From Alphaproteobacteria bacterium (GTDB taxonomy: Bacteria; Pseudomonadota; Alphaproteobacteria; SHVP01): a stretch of DNA of 13,986 nt. Below are positions 1-7,655 of this stretch, piece by piece. The position numbers and the translations under genes are program-made. Numbering within the stretch: position 1 is the stretch's first letter; every line of letters starts with the position of its first letter. The notes beneath the pieces were generated by a model, which was given only the letters and a program-made list of their open reading frames with translations, searched no databases and was not told the origin of the DNA. The stretch lies in the NCBI GenBank assembly GCA_009694165.1, contig SHVP01000062.1:1-13986 (forward strand). The letters are read 5' to 3'.

Positions 1-1
1 A

Positions 2-637
2 TCGCTATCTGATGGACCCAGGGTGGGCGACGGCGGATCGCCCGCCGTGATCGTCGCGGTGCAGATCCCGAAGGCGGCGACCGAGAAGGACATTGAAGAG
101 CAGCGCGCCAAGAAGGAGCAGGAAGCGTTCGACGAGGCGCGCCAGGCGTTGGAAAAGACAATCTCGGAAAACCCCGAGCTGTCTGACCTGCAGAACAACA
201 TCAAGATCGACATGACCGAAGAGGGCATGCGCATTTAGATCGTCGACAAGGAGGGCGGTGCGCTGTTCGATGCAAGAACGGCGAACTTGAGGCCGAAAAT
301 GCGCCGCCTGATCGAACAAGTGGGCAAGATCGTCCAGAGTCTAGATAACGACGTATCGATCGCCGGCCACACGGATTCGACCGCCACCCCGGCAGCCCAG
401 TCGCGCGGCGGCGAATATTCGAACTGGGAACTGTCCTCCGACCGGGCCAATGCCGGTCCCCGGACCCTCGTCCCCACCGGTGTCGATCGCGCCCGCATCG
501 TCCAGGTGGTGGGCAAAGCGGACCAGGAACCGCTGCTCGAGGAATACCCGTTTCGTCCGGAGAACCGTCGCGTTTCGATCGTGCTGAAGCGCCGCGCCTC
601 GGTGCTGCCGCCCGAGCTCCGAAAAGAAAAGAAATGA
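2..637 (+). pseudogene. motB: MotB-like flagellar stator protein, C-terminal part, interrupted by an in-frame TAG
   Basis: This is the periplasmic part of a MotB-type stator protein, which anchors the flagellar motor to peptidoglycan through an OmpA-like domain. The frame is open from the left window edge, so the N-terminal membrane segment lies outside. The first part holds a charged linker, then DMTEEGMRI followed by TAG at 236-238. The same frame resumes at once with IVDKEGG, then the OmpA-like core: AGHTDST, YSNWELSSDRAN, VVGKADQEPLL and NRRVSIVLKR. MotB homologues normally read L/M-RIQIVD here, so TAG most simply replaces CAG (Gln). No length change or frameshift is seen. The right-hand half could restart only at weak sites (TTG at 287 or ATG at 299) and would lack the membrane anchor. 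Several other positions are unusual for MotB (GPRTLVPTGV where ARRAL-type sequence is common), which suits relaxed selection. A sequencing or assembly error cannot be excluded. Family assignment is strong; pseudogene status is likely but unproven. Confidence 0.75.
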
Positions 638-726
638 TCGGGCGTCCCTTGGCAACGGCTCTGCCCATCGCCAAGATGATCGTCAGCCAGGGCCCCCTGC
701 GGGTCGGAGCCAGCCGCGGCCGATGA
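634..726 (+). CDS. Possible 30-codon bridging ORF between motB and bpt
   Basis: A 30-residue ORF starts at an ATG overlapping the motB stop (ATGA at 634-637) and ends in a TGA overlapping the bpt start (ATGA at 723-726). It begins MIGRPLATALPIAK and ends in a basic SRGR tail. No family is recognised. Its only support is the position: ATGA overlaps at both ends would allow a ribosome to pass from motB through it into bpt, whose own start has only a distant GGAG (706-709, 13 bases away). It could equally be chance, and no Shine-Dalgarno sequence of its own is evident beyond the AAAAGAAAAG purine run ahead of it. Confidence 0.2.
   Translation: MIGRPLATALPIAKMIVSQGPLRVGASRGR
648..675 (+). other. 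Nested inverted repeat after motB
   Basis: CTTGGC (648-653) pairs with GCCAAG (670-675), and inside it GGC (657-659) can pair with GCC (663-665). It lies 11 bases after the motB stop and before bpt. There is no T-run behind it, so it is at best a weak terminator or a structured spacer. The arms are short enough that chance is a fair explanation. Confidence 0.2.
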
Positions 727-1487
727 ACCAGCTGCCCGAAACACCACCCGTCCATTTCTACAAGACGCCGGCGATGCGCTGCCCGTATCTGGCCGACCGC
801 CAGGAGCGGTTGGTCTTCGCCCATCTGCGGGGCGATCATGCGGACACCTTGCACAACGTCCTCGCCCAAGCAGGGTTTCGACGCAGCCACAATATCGTTT
901 ATCGCCCCGATTGCGACGGCTGCTCCGCCTGCGTGCCCGTGCGGGTCCTTGCCACTGGCTTCCGGCCAACGACGTCGTTTCGGCGCATTCTCGCGCACAA
1001 TCGCGCGGTCGAATCCGTGGTCTTGCCGACCGTCGCGTCGCCCGAGCACTTTCGCCAATTTTCGGCGTATCAGGCGATTCGCCATAGCGACGGCAGCATG
1101 GCCCGAATGGATTTCGAAGAGTATCGGGCCATGGTCGAGGATTCGCCGGTCGACACGACGGTCATCGAGTATCGCGATCCAGACTATGGCTTGGTCGGCG
1201 TCGCGCTGACCGATCGGCTGCGCGACGGCCTGTCAATGGTCTACAGTTTTTTCAATCCGGCCTACGAGCGGCGGAGTCCAGGCACGTTCATGATCCTCGA
1301 TCATATTGAACGGGCGCGGCGGCTGGGGCTCCCCCACGTCTATCTCGGCTATTGGATCTCCGACTCCACGAAGATGGCATACAAGCAAAAGTTTCGGCCG
1401 CTTGAATGGCTCAGCCGTACGGGATGGCAGTTGGCCGCGAACCGGCCGGGCGACCAAGCCTTGCTCAACCCGCCGGCGGCGGGTTAG
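723..1487 (+). CDS. bpt: Aspartate/glutamate leucyltransferase (bacterial protein transferase Bpt)
   Basis: Bpt transfers leucine from Leu-tRNA to proteins with N-terminal Asp or Glu, marking them for ClpS/ClpAP degradation (bacterial N-degron pathway). It is a cytosolic enzyme of the arginyltransferase (ATE) fold. At 254 residues it is the normal length. The N-terminal domain carries the family's cysteines: C20 in RCPYL, then C64, C67 and C70 in DCDGCSAC. The C-terminal, GNAT-like domain has FFNP (177-180), the LGYWISDSTKMAYKQKFRP signature (208-226) and PLEWL. The ATG at 723 is the only sensible start and forms ATGA with the preceding mini-ORF; a GGAG at 706-709 is too far away to be a good ribosome binding site. 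The last 23 bases overlap the end of bioY on the other strand. ATE-type arginyl specificity cannot be excluded from sequence alone, but the short bacterial form points to leucyltransferase. Confidence 0.93.
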   Translation: MNQLPETPPVHFYKTPAMRCPYLADRQERLVFAHLRGDHADTLHNVLAQAGFRRSHNIVYRPDCDGCSACVPVRVLATGFRPTTSFRRILAHNRAVESVVLPTVASPEHFRQFSAYQAIRHSDGSMARMDFEEYRAMVEDSPVDTTVIEYRDPDYGLVGVALTDRLRDGLSMVYSFFNPAYERRSPGTFMILDHIERARRLGLPHVYLGYWISDSTKMAYKQKFRPLEWLSRTGWQLAANRPGDQALLNPPAAG

Positions 1488-2082
1488 GCGTCGCGCGGCG
1501 AATCGATTCCAGTACTCTCCACGCCATCGGCAGCGCCGCCGCGATCACGCCGATTTTGAGCGCATCGCCCAGCAGGAACGGCAGCACCCCGGCGGTCCAT
1601 GCCTTGGCCACCCCGATCTGGACAGCGAGCCAGCCGGCACCGAAGGCATAGACGATGAGGTTGGCGAGGACGAGTGCTGCCATCGCCTTGATGGAGCGAC
1701 GATCCCAACCGCGATTGGCCGCCACGCCCAAGACGAAAGCGGCCACCACAAAGCCGAGCAGGTAGCCTGCGGTGGGGCCGGTGAAATAGGCGAGCCCGCC
1801 GCCTTTGGCGAAGACCGGTAGACCGACCGCGCCTTCGGCTAGATAGAGCAAGACGGTCGCGGTACCGAGGCGGGCGCCATAGGCCAAGGCGAGGGCGAAA
1901 ATTGCCAAGGTCTGCAACGTCAGGGGAACCGGCCAGAAAGGAACCTGAACCTTGGCGGCGATGGCGATCAGAAGCGAACCGACAAGCGGAAACAATAGTC
2001 CCCGCACCAGCGCCATCGGCTTAGCCGACTCCCGGCGAAGCGGCCAGATCGCTCGCGCCAGCGTTTGCGGCATCACGGTCAT
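1465..2082 (-). CDS. bioY: Biotin transporter BioY (S component, energy-coupling-factor type)
   Basis: BioY is a small inner-membrane protein that binds biotin for import, either with an ECF EcfA-EcfT energising module or alone. The 205-residue product is strongly hydrophobic with about six membrane segments. It shows BioY hallmarks: AKVQVPFWPVPLTLQTL (43-59), YLAEGAVGLPVFA (80-92), FTGPTAGYLLGF (100-111) and LPFLLGDALKI (167-177). The ATG at 2082 is chosen because GAGGGG sits 7 bases upstream; the in-frame GTG at 2088 would leave only one base of spacing. It follows parC by about 83 bases on the same strand, so it is either the operon's last gene or has its own promoter. No ecfA/ecfT or biotin synthesis gene is in the window. 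The 3' end overlaps bpt. Confidence 0.93.
   Translation of the reverse strand: MTVMPQTLARAIWPLRRESAKPMALVRGLLFPLVGSLLIAIAAKVQVPFWPVPLTLQTLAIFALALAYGARLGTATVLLYLAEGAVGLPVFAKGGGLAYFTGPTAGYLLGFVVAAFVLGVAANRGWDRRSIKAMAALVLANLIVYAFGAGWLAVQIGVAKAWTAGVLPFLLGDALKIGVIAAALPMAWRVLESIRRATPNPPPAG
1467..1485. terminator. Perfect 8-bp stem-loop shared by the 3' ends of bpt and bioY
   Basis: AACCCGCC (1467-1474), loop GGC, GGCGGGTT (1478-1485). The hairpin lies inside the last codons of both convergent genes, with the bpt TAG at 1485-1487 and the bioY TGA (complement of 1465-1467) at its two edges. It works on both strands, and makes the two proteins end almost alike (NPPAAG and NPPPAG). There is no long U-tract, so it may act as a 3'-end stabiliser or a Rho-assisted stop rather than a classical intrinsic terminator. 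Confidence 0.5.
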
Positions 2083-2089
2083 CGTCACA

Positions 2090-2095
2090 CCCCTC
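2090..2095 (-). promoter_or_regulatory. Ribosome binding site of bioY (GAGGGG)
   Basis: On the minus strand GAGGGG is followed by seven bases and then ATG at 2082. It decides the start in favour of that ATG over the GTG at 2088, which is only one base away from the motif, and the later in-frame ATG at 2073. Confidence 0.6.
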
Positions 2096-2165
2096 GATAA
2101 AATTCGGTCGTCATCCTACCCGCTTGCAGGCTTGACCAACAGGCGAAGAAGCGCCGGCTCCCGAC

Positions 2166-4403
2166 TCAACCAAAGCGGTTCGACTTGGGAAATCCCTTGG
2201 GCGGCAGCCGGCCCGCCTGACCACGATTGCCGACCCACGGTGCCAAGGCCGTCTCGGTGAAGACCCGACTGGCGTTCACCCACGTCATGCCGTCGCGGCG
2301 GTTGAACGTCTTGGCATCGGAAAGGCCACCATCTCGATAGTTCTGCAAGCGGACGCCGCGGCCACGATTGAGTTCAGGCACCTCTGCCACGGGCACGATG
2401 AGCAGCTTACGGTTCTCGCCGATGAGCGCGAGCGAGTCGCCCGCGATCGGCGCACACGCGGCCGCCTTGGCTCCCTCTTTGACGTTGAGCACCTGCTTGC
2501 CGGCCCGCGTCTGGGCGATGACCTGTTCTTCCGGCACCGCGAACCCGCGTCCGTCCGACGCGATCACCACCAATTTGCCGCCCGAACGATGGACCAGCAG
2601 CTGCACGATTTGCGCCTCGTTGGAAATGTCCAGCATCAGGCGAACGGGCTCTCCGTGACCGCGGCCCGAGGGGAGCTTGTCGGCAGCCAGGGTGTAGAAC
2701 CGGCCGTTCGAGGCGAACAGCAAGATTTTGTCAGTCGTGGATGCCTGCAGCCAGAAGCGGCCCTGGTCGCCCTCTTTATATTTAATGTCGTCCGACTGTT
2801 CGCTGTGGCCCTTCAACGAGCGGATCCACCCCATGGCCGAACACAGCACCGTAATCGGTTCCTTTTCGACCATGGCCTCGAGCGGCACGTCGAGCTCGAC
2901 GGGAGCCTTTGCCACTTCCGTCCGCCGCTTGCCGAGCGGTCCATCGCCAAATTCCTTCCTGGTACGCCGAATCTCGTCGCCGATTGTCGCCCAACGACGG
3001 TCGCCGTCATTGAGCAGACGCGTGAGCTGGCGCTTCTCTTCCGCGAGCGTCCCGTGCTCGGAGCGGATATCCACTTCCTCGAGCTTGCGCAGGGCGCGCA
3101 GCCGCATGTTGAGGATGGCCTCCGCCTGGTTGTCGGTCAGCTTGAAGGTTTTGACCAGCTTCGGCTTCGGATCGTCGTTGTCGCGAATCAGGCAAATGAC
3201 TTTGTCGAGGTTGAGATAGGCGACCAGGTAGCCATCGAGCACCTCGAGGCGATCCTCGATCTTTTTCAGGCGAAACGTGCTACGCCGTACGAGGACGTCG
3301 TGCCGGTGGTCGAGAAAGGCCTGCAGCACCTCGCGCAGGTTCATCACTTTCGGAGTGCGCCCGTGGTCGAGCACGTTCATGTTCAGCGGCACCCGCGTCT
3401 CGAGGTCCGTCGAGCGGAGCAATAGTTTCATCAAGTGCTCGGGGTCGACCGTCCGACTCTTCGGCTCGAGAACCAGTCGGACGTCGTCGGCCGATTCGTC
3501 ACGAACGTCACCAAGCAACGGCAGTTTCTTGTCGTTGAGCAGTTCTGCCAGCTTCTCGATCAGACGCGACTTCTGTATCTGGTACGGAATCTCGGTGACA
3601 ACGATCTGCCAAGTGTCGCGCGCCAGTTTTTCCACCAGCCAGCGTGAGCGCAGGCGGAACGACCCGCGGCCCGTGGCATAGGCCTCGCGGATCGACTCGG
3701 GATTCTCGGCGAGGATGCCCCCGGTCGGAAAATCAGGCCCCGGAATGAACTCCGTCAGCTTTGCGATGGTGGCGCGCGGAAACTTGATCAAGTGGAGCAG
3801 CGCATCGCACAGCTCGCCCACGTTATGCGGCGGCACCGATGTCGCCATGCCGACAGCGATTCCTGAGGACCCATTAGCGAGCAAATTGGGAAACCGACCC
3901 GGCAGCACGACCGGCTCGTCTTCGCTGCCGTCGTACGTCGGGCGAAAATCGACGGCGTCCTCGTCGATCCCATCCAGCAAGGCCTCGGCGACCGTGGTAA
4001 GGCGGGCCTCGGTGTACCGCATGGCCGCGGCGTAGTCGCCGTCGATGTTGCCGAAATTTCCCTGGCCGTCGACCAACGGATAGCGAACGGAAAAGGACTG
4101 GGCCAGCCGCACCAAGGCGTCATAGACGGACTGATCGCCATGCGGGTGGTACTTACCGATGACATCACCCACGACGCGGGCGCATTTCTTGAACCCTGAT
4201 TCCGGGTCGAGGTGCAGTTGGCGCATTGCGTAGAGCAGCCGGCGATGGACCGGTTTCAATCCGTCGCGTGCGTCGGGCAGCGAGCGCGCGGTGATCGTCG
4301 ACAGGGCATAGGCGAGATAGCGCTCGCCTAGCGCTTCGATGAGCGCCGCTTCCTTAATGTGACCGCCGTTCGGCGGCGCGGGCAGCGTGTCGACCTTCGC
4401 CAT
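2166..4403 (-). CDS. parC: DNA topoisomerase IV subunit A (ParC)
   Basis: ParC is the DNA-cleaving subunit of topoisomerase IV, which with ParE unlinks daughter chromosomes. The breakage-reunion core is intact: residues below count from GTG at 4421. [14 protein letters not shown] (53-66) and KYHPHGD (90-96) precede MRYTEARL, whose Tyr136 is the catalytic tyrosine. PGPDFPTGG follows, and the C-terminal beta-pinwheel (for example GWIRSLKGH) is of the ParC kind; the GyrA-box (QRRGGKG) is absent, which separates it from GyrA. Length, about 745-751 residues, matches E. coli ParC. The position equivalent to E. coli Ser80, in the quinolone-resistance region, is Gln97. Start is uncertain: ATG at 4403 (MAKVDTLP) is used here, but GTG at 4421, five bases after the recO stop, is also possible; neither has a good Shine-Dalgarno sequence. 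Confidence 0.96.
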   Translation of the reverse strand: MAKVDTLPAPPNGGHIKEAALIEALGERYLAYALSTITARSLPDARDGLKPVHRRLLYAMRQLHLDPESGFKKCARVVGDVIGKYHPHGDQSVYDALVRLAQSFSVRYPLVDGQGNFGNIDGDYAAAMRYTEARLTTVAEALLDGIDEDAVDFRPTYDGSEDEPVVLPGRFPNLLANGSSGIAVGMATSVPPHNVGELCDALLHLIKFPRATIAKLTEFIPGPDFPTGGILAENPESIREAYATGRGSFRLRSRWLVEKLARDTWQIVVTEIPYQIQKSRLIEKLAELLNDKKLPLLGDVRDESADDVRLVLEPKSRTVDPEHLMKLLLRSTDLETRVPLNMNVLDHGRTPKVMNLREVLQAFLDHRHDVLVRRSTFRLKKIEDRLEVLDGYLVAYLNLDKVICLIRDNDDPKPKLVKTFKLTDNQAEAILNMRLRALRKLEEVDIRSEHGTLAEEKRQLTRLLNDGDRRWATIGDEIRRTRKEFGDGPLGKRRTEVAKAPVELDVPLEAMVEKEPITVLCSAMGWIRSLKGHSEQSDDIKYKEGDQGRFWLQASTTDKILLFASNGRFYTLAADKLPSGRGHGEPVRLMLDISNEAQIVQLLVHRSGGKLVVIASDGRGFAVPEEQVIAQTRAGKQVLNVKEGAKAAACAPIAGDSLALIGENRKLLIVPVAEVPELNRGRGVRLQNYRDGGLSDAKTFNRRDGMTWVNASRVFTETALAPWVGNRGQAGRLPPKGFPKSNRFG

Positions 4404-4426
4404 CGCGGGCGTATCTATCACAAGAT

Positions 4427-5158
4427 CTAGTGGTTGGCAGCCCCTAAACGGTCAACCAGTCGTGTCCGCGCGGGCGGCATGGCCACGCCGTGGGGGGCCA
4501 GCAGGTGCTCGACGAGGAAATGCCCCGTCAAGCTCAACCCGGCGAGGAGGTCGCGGGCTGTGGCCGGCGCGAGCGGGTCGAGGAGGAAACCCGGCAACGC
4601 GAGCAATTTGTCGCGATAGGGCTCGCCCGCGGACACTGAGACCGCCCGGCCCGAGCGCGGCGAGACATAGACGAGCTCCGTGGTCCGGCCGGTCGCGGCG
4701 CAACTCGACAGATCGAGACCGAACCCGAGTGCGCCCAACAGGCCGAGTTCCCAGCGCACATACCCGGCGGCCCACGTCTCGCCCTCGCCGTCGAGCGTGC
4801 CAAGCAGGGCGTCCAGGCTTTCAAAAACGCTGATATGGGCTTCCCGTTCGGGTAAAGCGATCTCGCACATGGCACAAGCGGCCGACAAAGCGGCGAGACG
4901 CAAAGGATCATCGAGTAGCCGCGCCGCTCGGGCGCGAACGAGTTCCACGCTCAGATTGCCGAGGTGTTCCTCCAGGCGTGCCCGCCAGGTCGCGCGCACG
5001 TCGTTGCCGGGCTGCAGCACGCCGCGCATCCGCCTTCCGGTTCCGCCGCGAACCAGTCCGGCGTGACACCCGTGATGGCGGGTAAACAAGTGAACGACCG
5101 TACTCGACTCGCCGTGCTTCCTCGCCGAGAGAACGATGGCGTCGTCGGTCCACCGCAT
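4427..5158 (-). CDS. recO: DNA repair protein RecO
   Basis: RecO works with RecR to load RecA onto SSB-coated single-stranded DNA in gap repair. The 243-residue length is normal. The N-terminus ([19 protein letters not shown], then [10 protein letters not shown]) is the typical RecO OB-fold start, followed by GVLQPGNDV and a helical C-terminal domain with [15 protein letters not shown]. Only one cysteine (SSCAATG) remains at the place where some RecO proteins carry a four-cysteine zinc site, so this one probably does not bind zinc there; E. coli RecO also lacks the site. ATG at 5158 has a modest GGTGA six bases upstream. It lies 35 bases after era and just ahead of parC, the usual era-recO order. 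Confidence 0.9.
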   Translation of the reverse strand: MRWTDDAIVLSARKHGESSTVVHLFTRHHGCHAGLVRGGTGRRMRGVLQPGNDVRATWRARLEEHLGNLSVELVRARAARLLDDPLRLAALSAACAMCEIALPEREAHISVFESLDALLGTLDGEGETWAAGYVRWELGLLGALGFGLDLSSCAATGRTTELVYVSPRSGRAVSVSAGEPYRDKLLALPGFLLDPLAPATARDLLAGLSLTGHFLVEHLLAPHGVAMPPARTRLVDRLGAANH

Positions 5159-5193
5159 GATCGATCACCGGACGCGGCTGGTCGCAGACCCCG

Positions 5194-6102
5194 TCACTCG
5201 ACGAAATCCAGACCGATCGCGCGATACCGGTTGGGGTCTTCGGCCCAACCTTCGCGCACCTGGGCGGTGAGGAACAGATGCACTTTGCGACCGAGGACCG
5301 TCTCCAACTCGTGCCGGGCGGCGGCGCCGAGCTCCTTGATCTGCCTCCCCCGCTTGCCAACGATGATCGCCTTTTGGCCGTCGCGCTCGACGACGATCAC
5401 CTGATCGATCTTCACATCGCCGTTGGCGAAGTCTTCCCAACGTTCCGTTTCGACGGTCGCGGCGTAGGGGAGTTCTTGGTGTAACTGAAGATAGAGCTGC
5501 TCGCGAGTGATCTCGGCGGCCAGTAGCCGCAGCGGCAGGTCCGCCATCTGCTCGGCTGGATAGTGCCACGGCCCTTCCGGTGCTAGGTCGCGCAAGCAGC
5601 CTTTCAGGTCAGCCAAACCATCGCCTGTCAGGGCCGAAATCATGAAGACCTTGTCGAAGATCCCGTCGGCATCGAGGGCTGCGGCCAGTTTGAGCAGGTT
5701 CTCGCGCTTGGCCACGTCGGCCTTGTTGAGGACGAGAATCGCCCGGCGCCCTTCCGCCCGCAGCGTCCGGGCGATCGCCCGTGTCTCGTCGTCTGGCGTC
5801 CCCGACGGCGTCCGATTGGCATCGACCACCAGGATGATGCCGTCCGCTTCACGGGCACCTTTCCACGCCGCGCTGACCATCGCGCGATCGAGGCGCCGGC
5901 GCGGCTTGAATATCCCAGGCGTGTCGATGAAGACGAGTTGTGCATCCCCTTCCCCGGTGATGCCGATCACACGCATCCGCGTGGTCTGAACCTTCGGCGT
6001 GACGATTGCGACCTTGCCCCCCACGAGAGCGTTAACCAGCGTCGACTTGCCGACATTCGGCGCGCCGATGACCGCGAAGAAGCCGCAGTGACTAGCGACC
6101 AT
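5194..6102 (-). CDS. era: GTPase Era
   Basis: Era is a GTPase that binds the 3' end of 16S rRNA and helps 30S subunit maturation at the membrane-associated ribosome. All G motifs are present: GAPNVGKS (13-20), the switch region QTTR (39-42), DTPG (60-63), NKAD (126-129) and SAL (156-158). The C-terminal KH domain has VGKRGRQIKELG (248-259). The length of 302 residues is normal. The ATG at 6102 lies inside the end of rnc, an 11-base overlap, so translation is probably coupled to RNase III synthesis. Era and RNase III act on the same rRNA maturation route and are neighbours in many bacteria. Confidence 0.97.
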   Translation of the reverse strand: MVASHCGFFAVIGAPNVGKSTLVNALVGGKVAIVTPKVQTTRMRVIGITGEGDAQLVFIDTPGIFKPRRRLDRAMVSAAWKGAREADGIILVVDANRTPSGTPDDETRAIARTLRAEGRRAILVLNKADVAKRENLLKLAAALDADGIFDKVFMISALTGDGLADLKGCLRDLAPEGPWHYPAEQMADLPLRLLAAEITREQLYLQLHQELPYAATVETERWEDFANGDVKIDQVIVVERDGQKAIIVGKRGRQIKELGAAARHELETVLGRKVHLFLTAQVREGWAEDPNRYRAIGLDFVE

Positions 6103-6790
6103 TGTCGGTAACCCGTTTCAACAGGACGGCCGCCGCACATTGCTGCGCCGTCCGTTTATTAGGACCCGACCCGCGGGCCGCCGGAAACCCCTCGACATGA
6201 ACCTCGACGGTGAACACAGGGTCGTGATCGGGCCCGGCGCGATCGATATCGACATAGACCGGCGGCGGCATGCCCTGCGCCTGGGCCCACTCCTGCAACG
6301 ACGTCTTGGCGTCTTTCGGCACGTTCCGCGCGCCGGCGGCCAGATCCTTCCAATAGCGCCCGATGAAGCGGATTGCCGCATCGAGGCCGCCGTCGAGATA
6401 GAGCGCGCCGATCACGGCTTCGCAACAATCGGCGAGAATCGCGCGCTTGGCCGCACCGCCAGCATCGCGCTCGGCCCGCGACAACAGAAGAAAATCACCC
6501 AGACCAAACTGTCGTGCCACCGCTTCAAGCGCCTCCTCGCGCACGAGCGTGGCATGACGGCGCGACAAGCTGCCGGCGTCGGCCGTGCCATCGACGGCGA
6601 GAAGATGGGTCGCAATCGCCAAGCCGAGGACGCGATCACCGAGGAACTCCAGGCGTTCATAATCGCGCGGGTTGGCGGCAGCGCCCCCCTTCTCGACGCT
6701 CGAGTGAGTAAGGGCCTCGACCAGCAACGCCGGAGTGCGGAAAACGTGACCGAGGAGCGGGTAGAGCTCTTCGACCGGCCGCGGCACCAT
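6092..6790 (-). CDS. rnc: Ribonuclease III
   Basis: RNase III cleaves double-stranded RNA, notably the 30S rRNA precursor, and processes structured mRNAs. Residues count from ATG at 6790. The catalytic domain has the signature ERLEFLGD (45-52), with E45, E48 and D52, and D121/E124 in ADCCEAVIGAL. A C-terminal double-stranded-RNA-binding domain runs from about DAKTSLQEW (160-168) to the end, with the GSGPNKRTAQQCAA segment. At 232 residues the protein is normal in length. The ATG at 6790, five bases after the lepB stop, is preferred; a longer reading from 6853 would overlap lepB by 58 bases and add 21 residues that look like no known RNase III N-terminus. The stop overlaps the start of era. 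Confidence 0.95.
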   Translation of the reverse strand: MVPRPVEELYPLLGHVFRTPALLVEALTHSSVEKGGAAANPRDYERLEFLGDRVLGLAIATHLLAVDGTADAGSLSRRHATLVREEALEAVARQFGLGDFLLLSRAERDAGGAAKRAILADCCEAVIGALYLDGGLDAAIRFIGRYWKDLAAGARNVPKDAKTSLQEWAQAQGMPPPVYVDIDRAGPDHDPVFTVEVHVEGFPAARGSGPNKRTAQQCAAAVLLKRVTDNGR

Positions 6791-6795
6791 TTCGG

Positions 6796-7569
6796 CTATC
6801 GCACTACCTGAAAGAAACGATCCAAGCGAATTCCGCCCAGGCGCCAGTTCCAAAACTCCCAGAAGCTGGCGTTGCCCGAGGTCGAGAAGAACAGCATCTC
6901 GGCGCGACCGACCAGGTTCTCGGCGGGGACGAAGCCGACGCCTCGAGGGAGACTGAACCTCGAGTCCGAAGAGTCGTCGCGATTGTCACCCATCATGAAA
7001 TAGTGGCCGGGCGGAACGACGTAGACGCCGGTGTTGTCGCCCTCGGTCACTCCCTGATCGAGCGTAATGTAACTGCGGCCGTTCGGCAGCGTTTCACGAT
7101 AGGCCGTCGTCCGGCGATGACCGCGCGAATCTTCGACACTCATGTCGCCGACCGGCTCGCGCGGAACCGGCCGTTCGTTGATGTAGAGCACGCTGTCCCG
7201 CACCTGGATGCGGTCGCCGGGCAGGCCAATGACGCGCTTAATATAGTCGGTGGCGTCGTCGCCCGGCCACTTGAAGACGGCGACGTCACCCCGCGTCGGT
7301 CCGTTTCCCAGGACGCGACCACCGAAGGGCGCGAAGCTCAGCGGAAACGAATGACGCGAATAGCCGTAGCTGAATTTCGATACGAAGAGATAGTCGCCGA
7401 TGAGCAACGTCGGCAGCATCGAACCCGACGGAATGTTGAACGGTTCGAACGCCAGGGAGCGAATGCCGATGGCGATCAAGACAGCATAAACGAGGGTGCG
7501 AACGGTTTCCGCCGTTCCCCCTTTTGCCTTGGATTTCTGATGTGCGACCGTGCGGTCCGAACCCGACAT
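6796..7569 (-). CDS. lepB: Signal peptidase I
   Basis: LepB is the inner-membrane peptidase that removes signal peptides from exported proteins. After a short polar N-terminus, one membrane segment spans about residues 24-40. The catalytic serine is S50 in IPSGSMLPTL (46-55) and the general base is K111 in YIKRVIGLPGD (109-119). The conserved GDNRDDSSDSR block lies at 194-204. The length is 257 residues. ATG at 7569 has AAAGG seven bases upstream. It is separated from acpS by 78 bases containing a large inverted repeat, and from the rnc start by only five bases, so lepB-rnc-era is likely one translational block. Confidence 0.96.
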   Translation of the reverse strand: MSGSDRTVAHQKSKAKGGTAETVRTLVYAVLIAIGIRSLAFEPFNIPSGSMLPTLLIGDYLFVSKFSYGYSRHSFPLSFAPFGGRVLGNGPTRGDVAVFKWPGDDATDYIKRVIGLPGDRIQVRDSVLYINERPVPREPVGDMSVEDSRGHRRTTAYRETLPNGRSYITLDQGVTEGDNTGVYVVPPGHYFMMGDNRDDSSDSRFSLPRGVGFVPAENLVGRAEMLFFSTSGNASFWEFWNWRLGGIRLDRFFQVVR

Positions 7570-7594
7570 TAGGTGCCTTTCGACGGGCCGGCAG

Positions 7595-7655
7595 CCCGAT
7601 AACCTGGCCGGTGTAGCATGGGTCGGAATCGCGGGGCCAGCGTCACGTTATCGGG
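7595..7655 (-). other. Large imperfect stem-loop across the acpS-lepB junction
   Basis: CCCGATAAC (7595-7603) and GTTATCGGG (7647-7655) are exact reverse complements. Directly inside, CTGGCC (7604-7609) pairs with GGCCAG (7635-7640), leaving a six-base bulge (7641-7646) on one side and a 25-base loop. This gives 15 base pairs in two stacked helices. The structure includes the acpS stop codon (7648-7650) and ends 25 bases before the lepB start. In RNA of the minus strand it would be a sizeable intercistronic hairpin. There is no U-tract, so it is more likely a processing or stability element than a terminator. Confidence 0.5.

Noticed and set aside
201..1085. Long open frame on the minus strand opposite motB and bpt
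   Set aside because: It overlaps recognised MotB and Bpt coding sequence, is rich in Arg, Pro and Gly as expected of a reverse-strand shadow in GC-rich DNA, and shows no family motif.
2083..2165. Biotin regulator (BioR-type) operator or clear promoter ahead of bioY
   Set aside because: I looked for a TTATNNATAA-like dyad and found only TTTTATCGAG. A TTGGTC/TAGGAT pair exists but with 15-base spacing, too poor to call.
2589..3425. 278-codon plus-strand frame opposite parC
   Set aside because: It is a shadow of the parC breakage-reunion and linker region; no motif or start signal supports it.
5158..5167. TGATCGATCA palindrome at the recO start
   Set aside because: A 10-base palindrome containing GATC is common by chance, and there is no second copy or spacing to suggest an operator.
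6791..6853. N-terminal extension of RNase III starting at 6853
   Set aside because: The extra 21 residues are the lepB tail read in another frame; ATG at 6790, just after the lepB stop, gives a normal RNase III.
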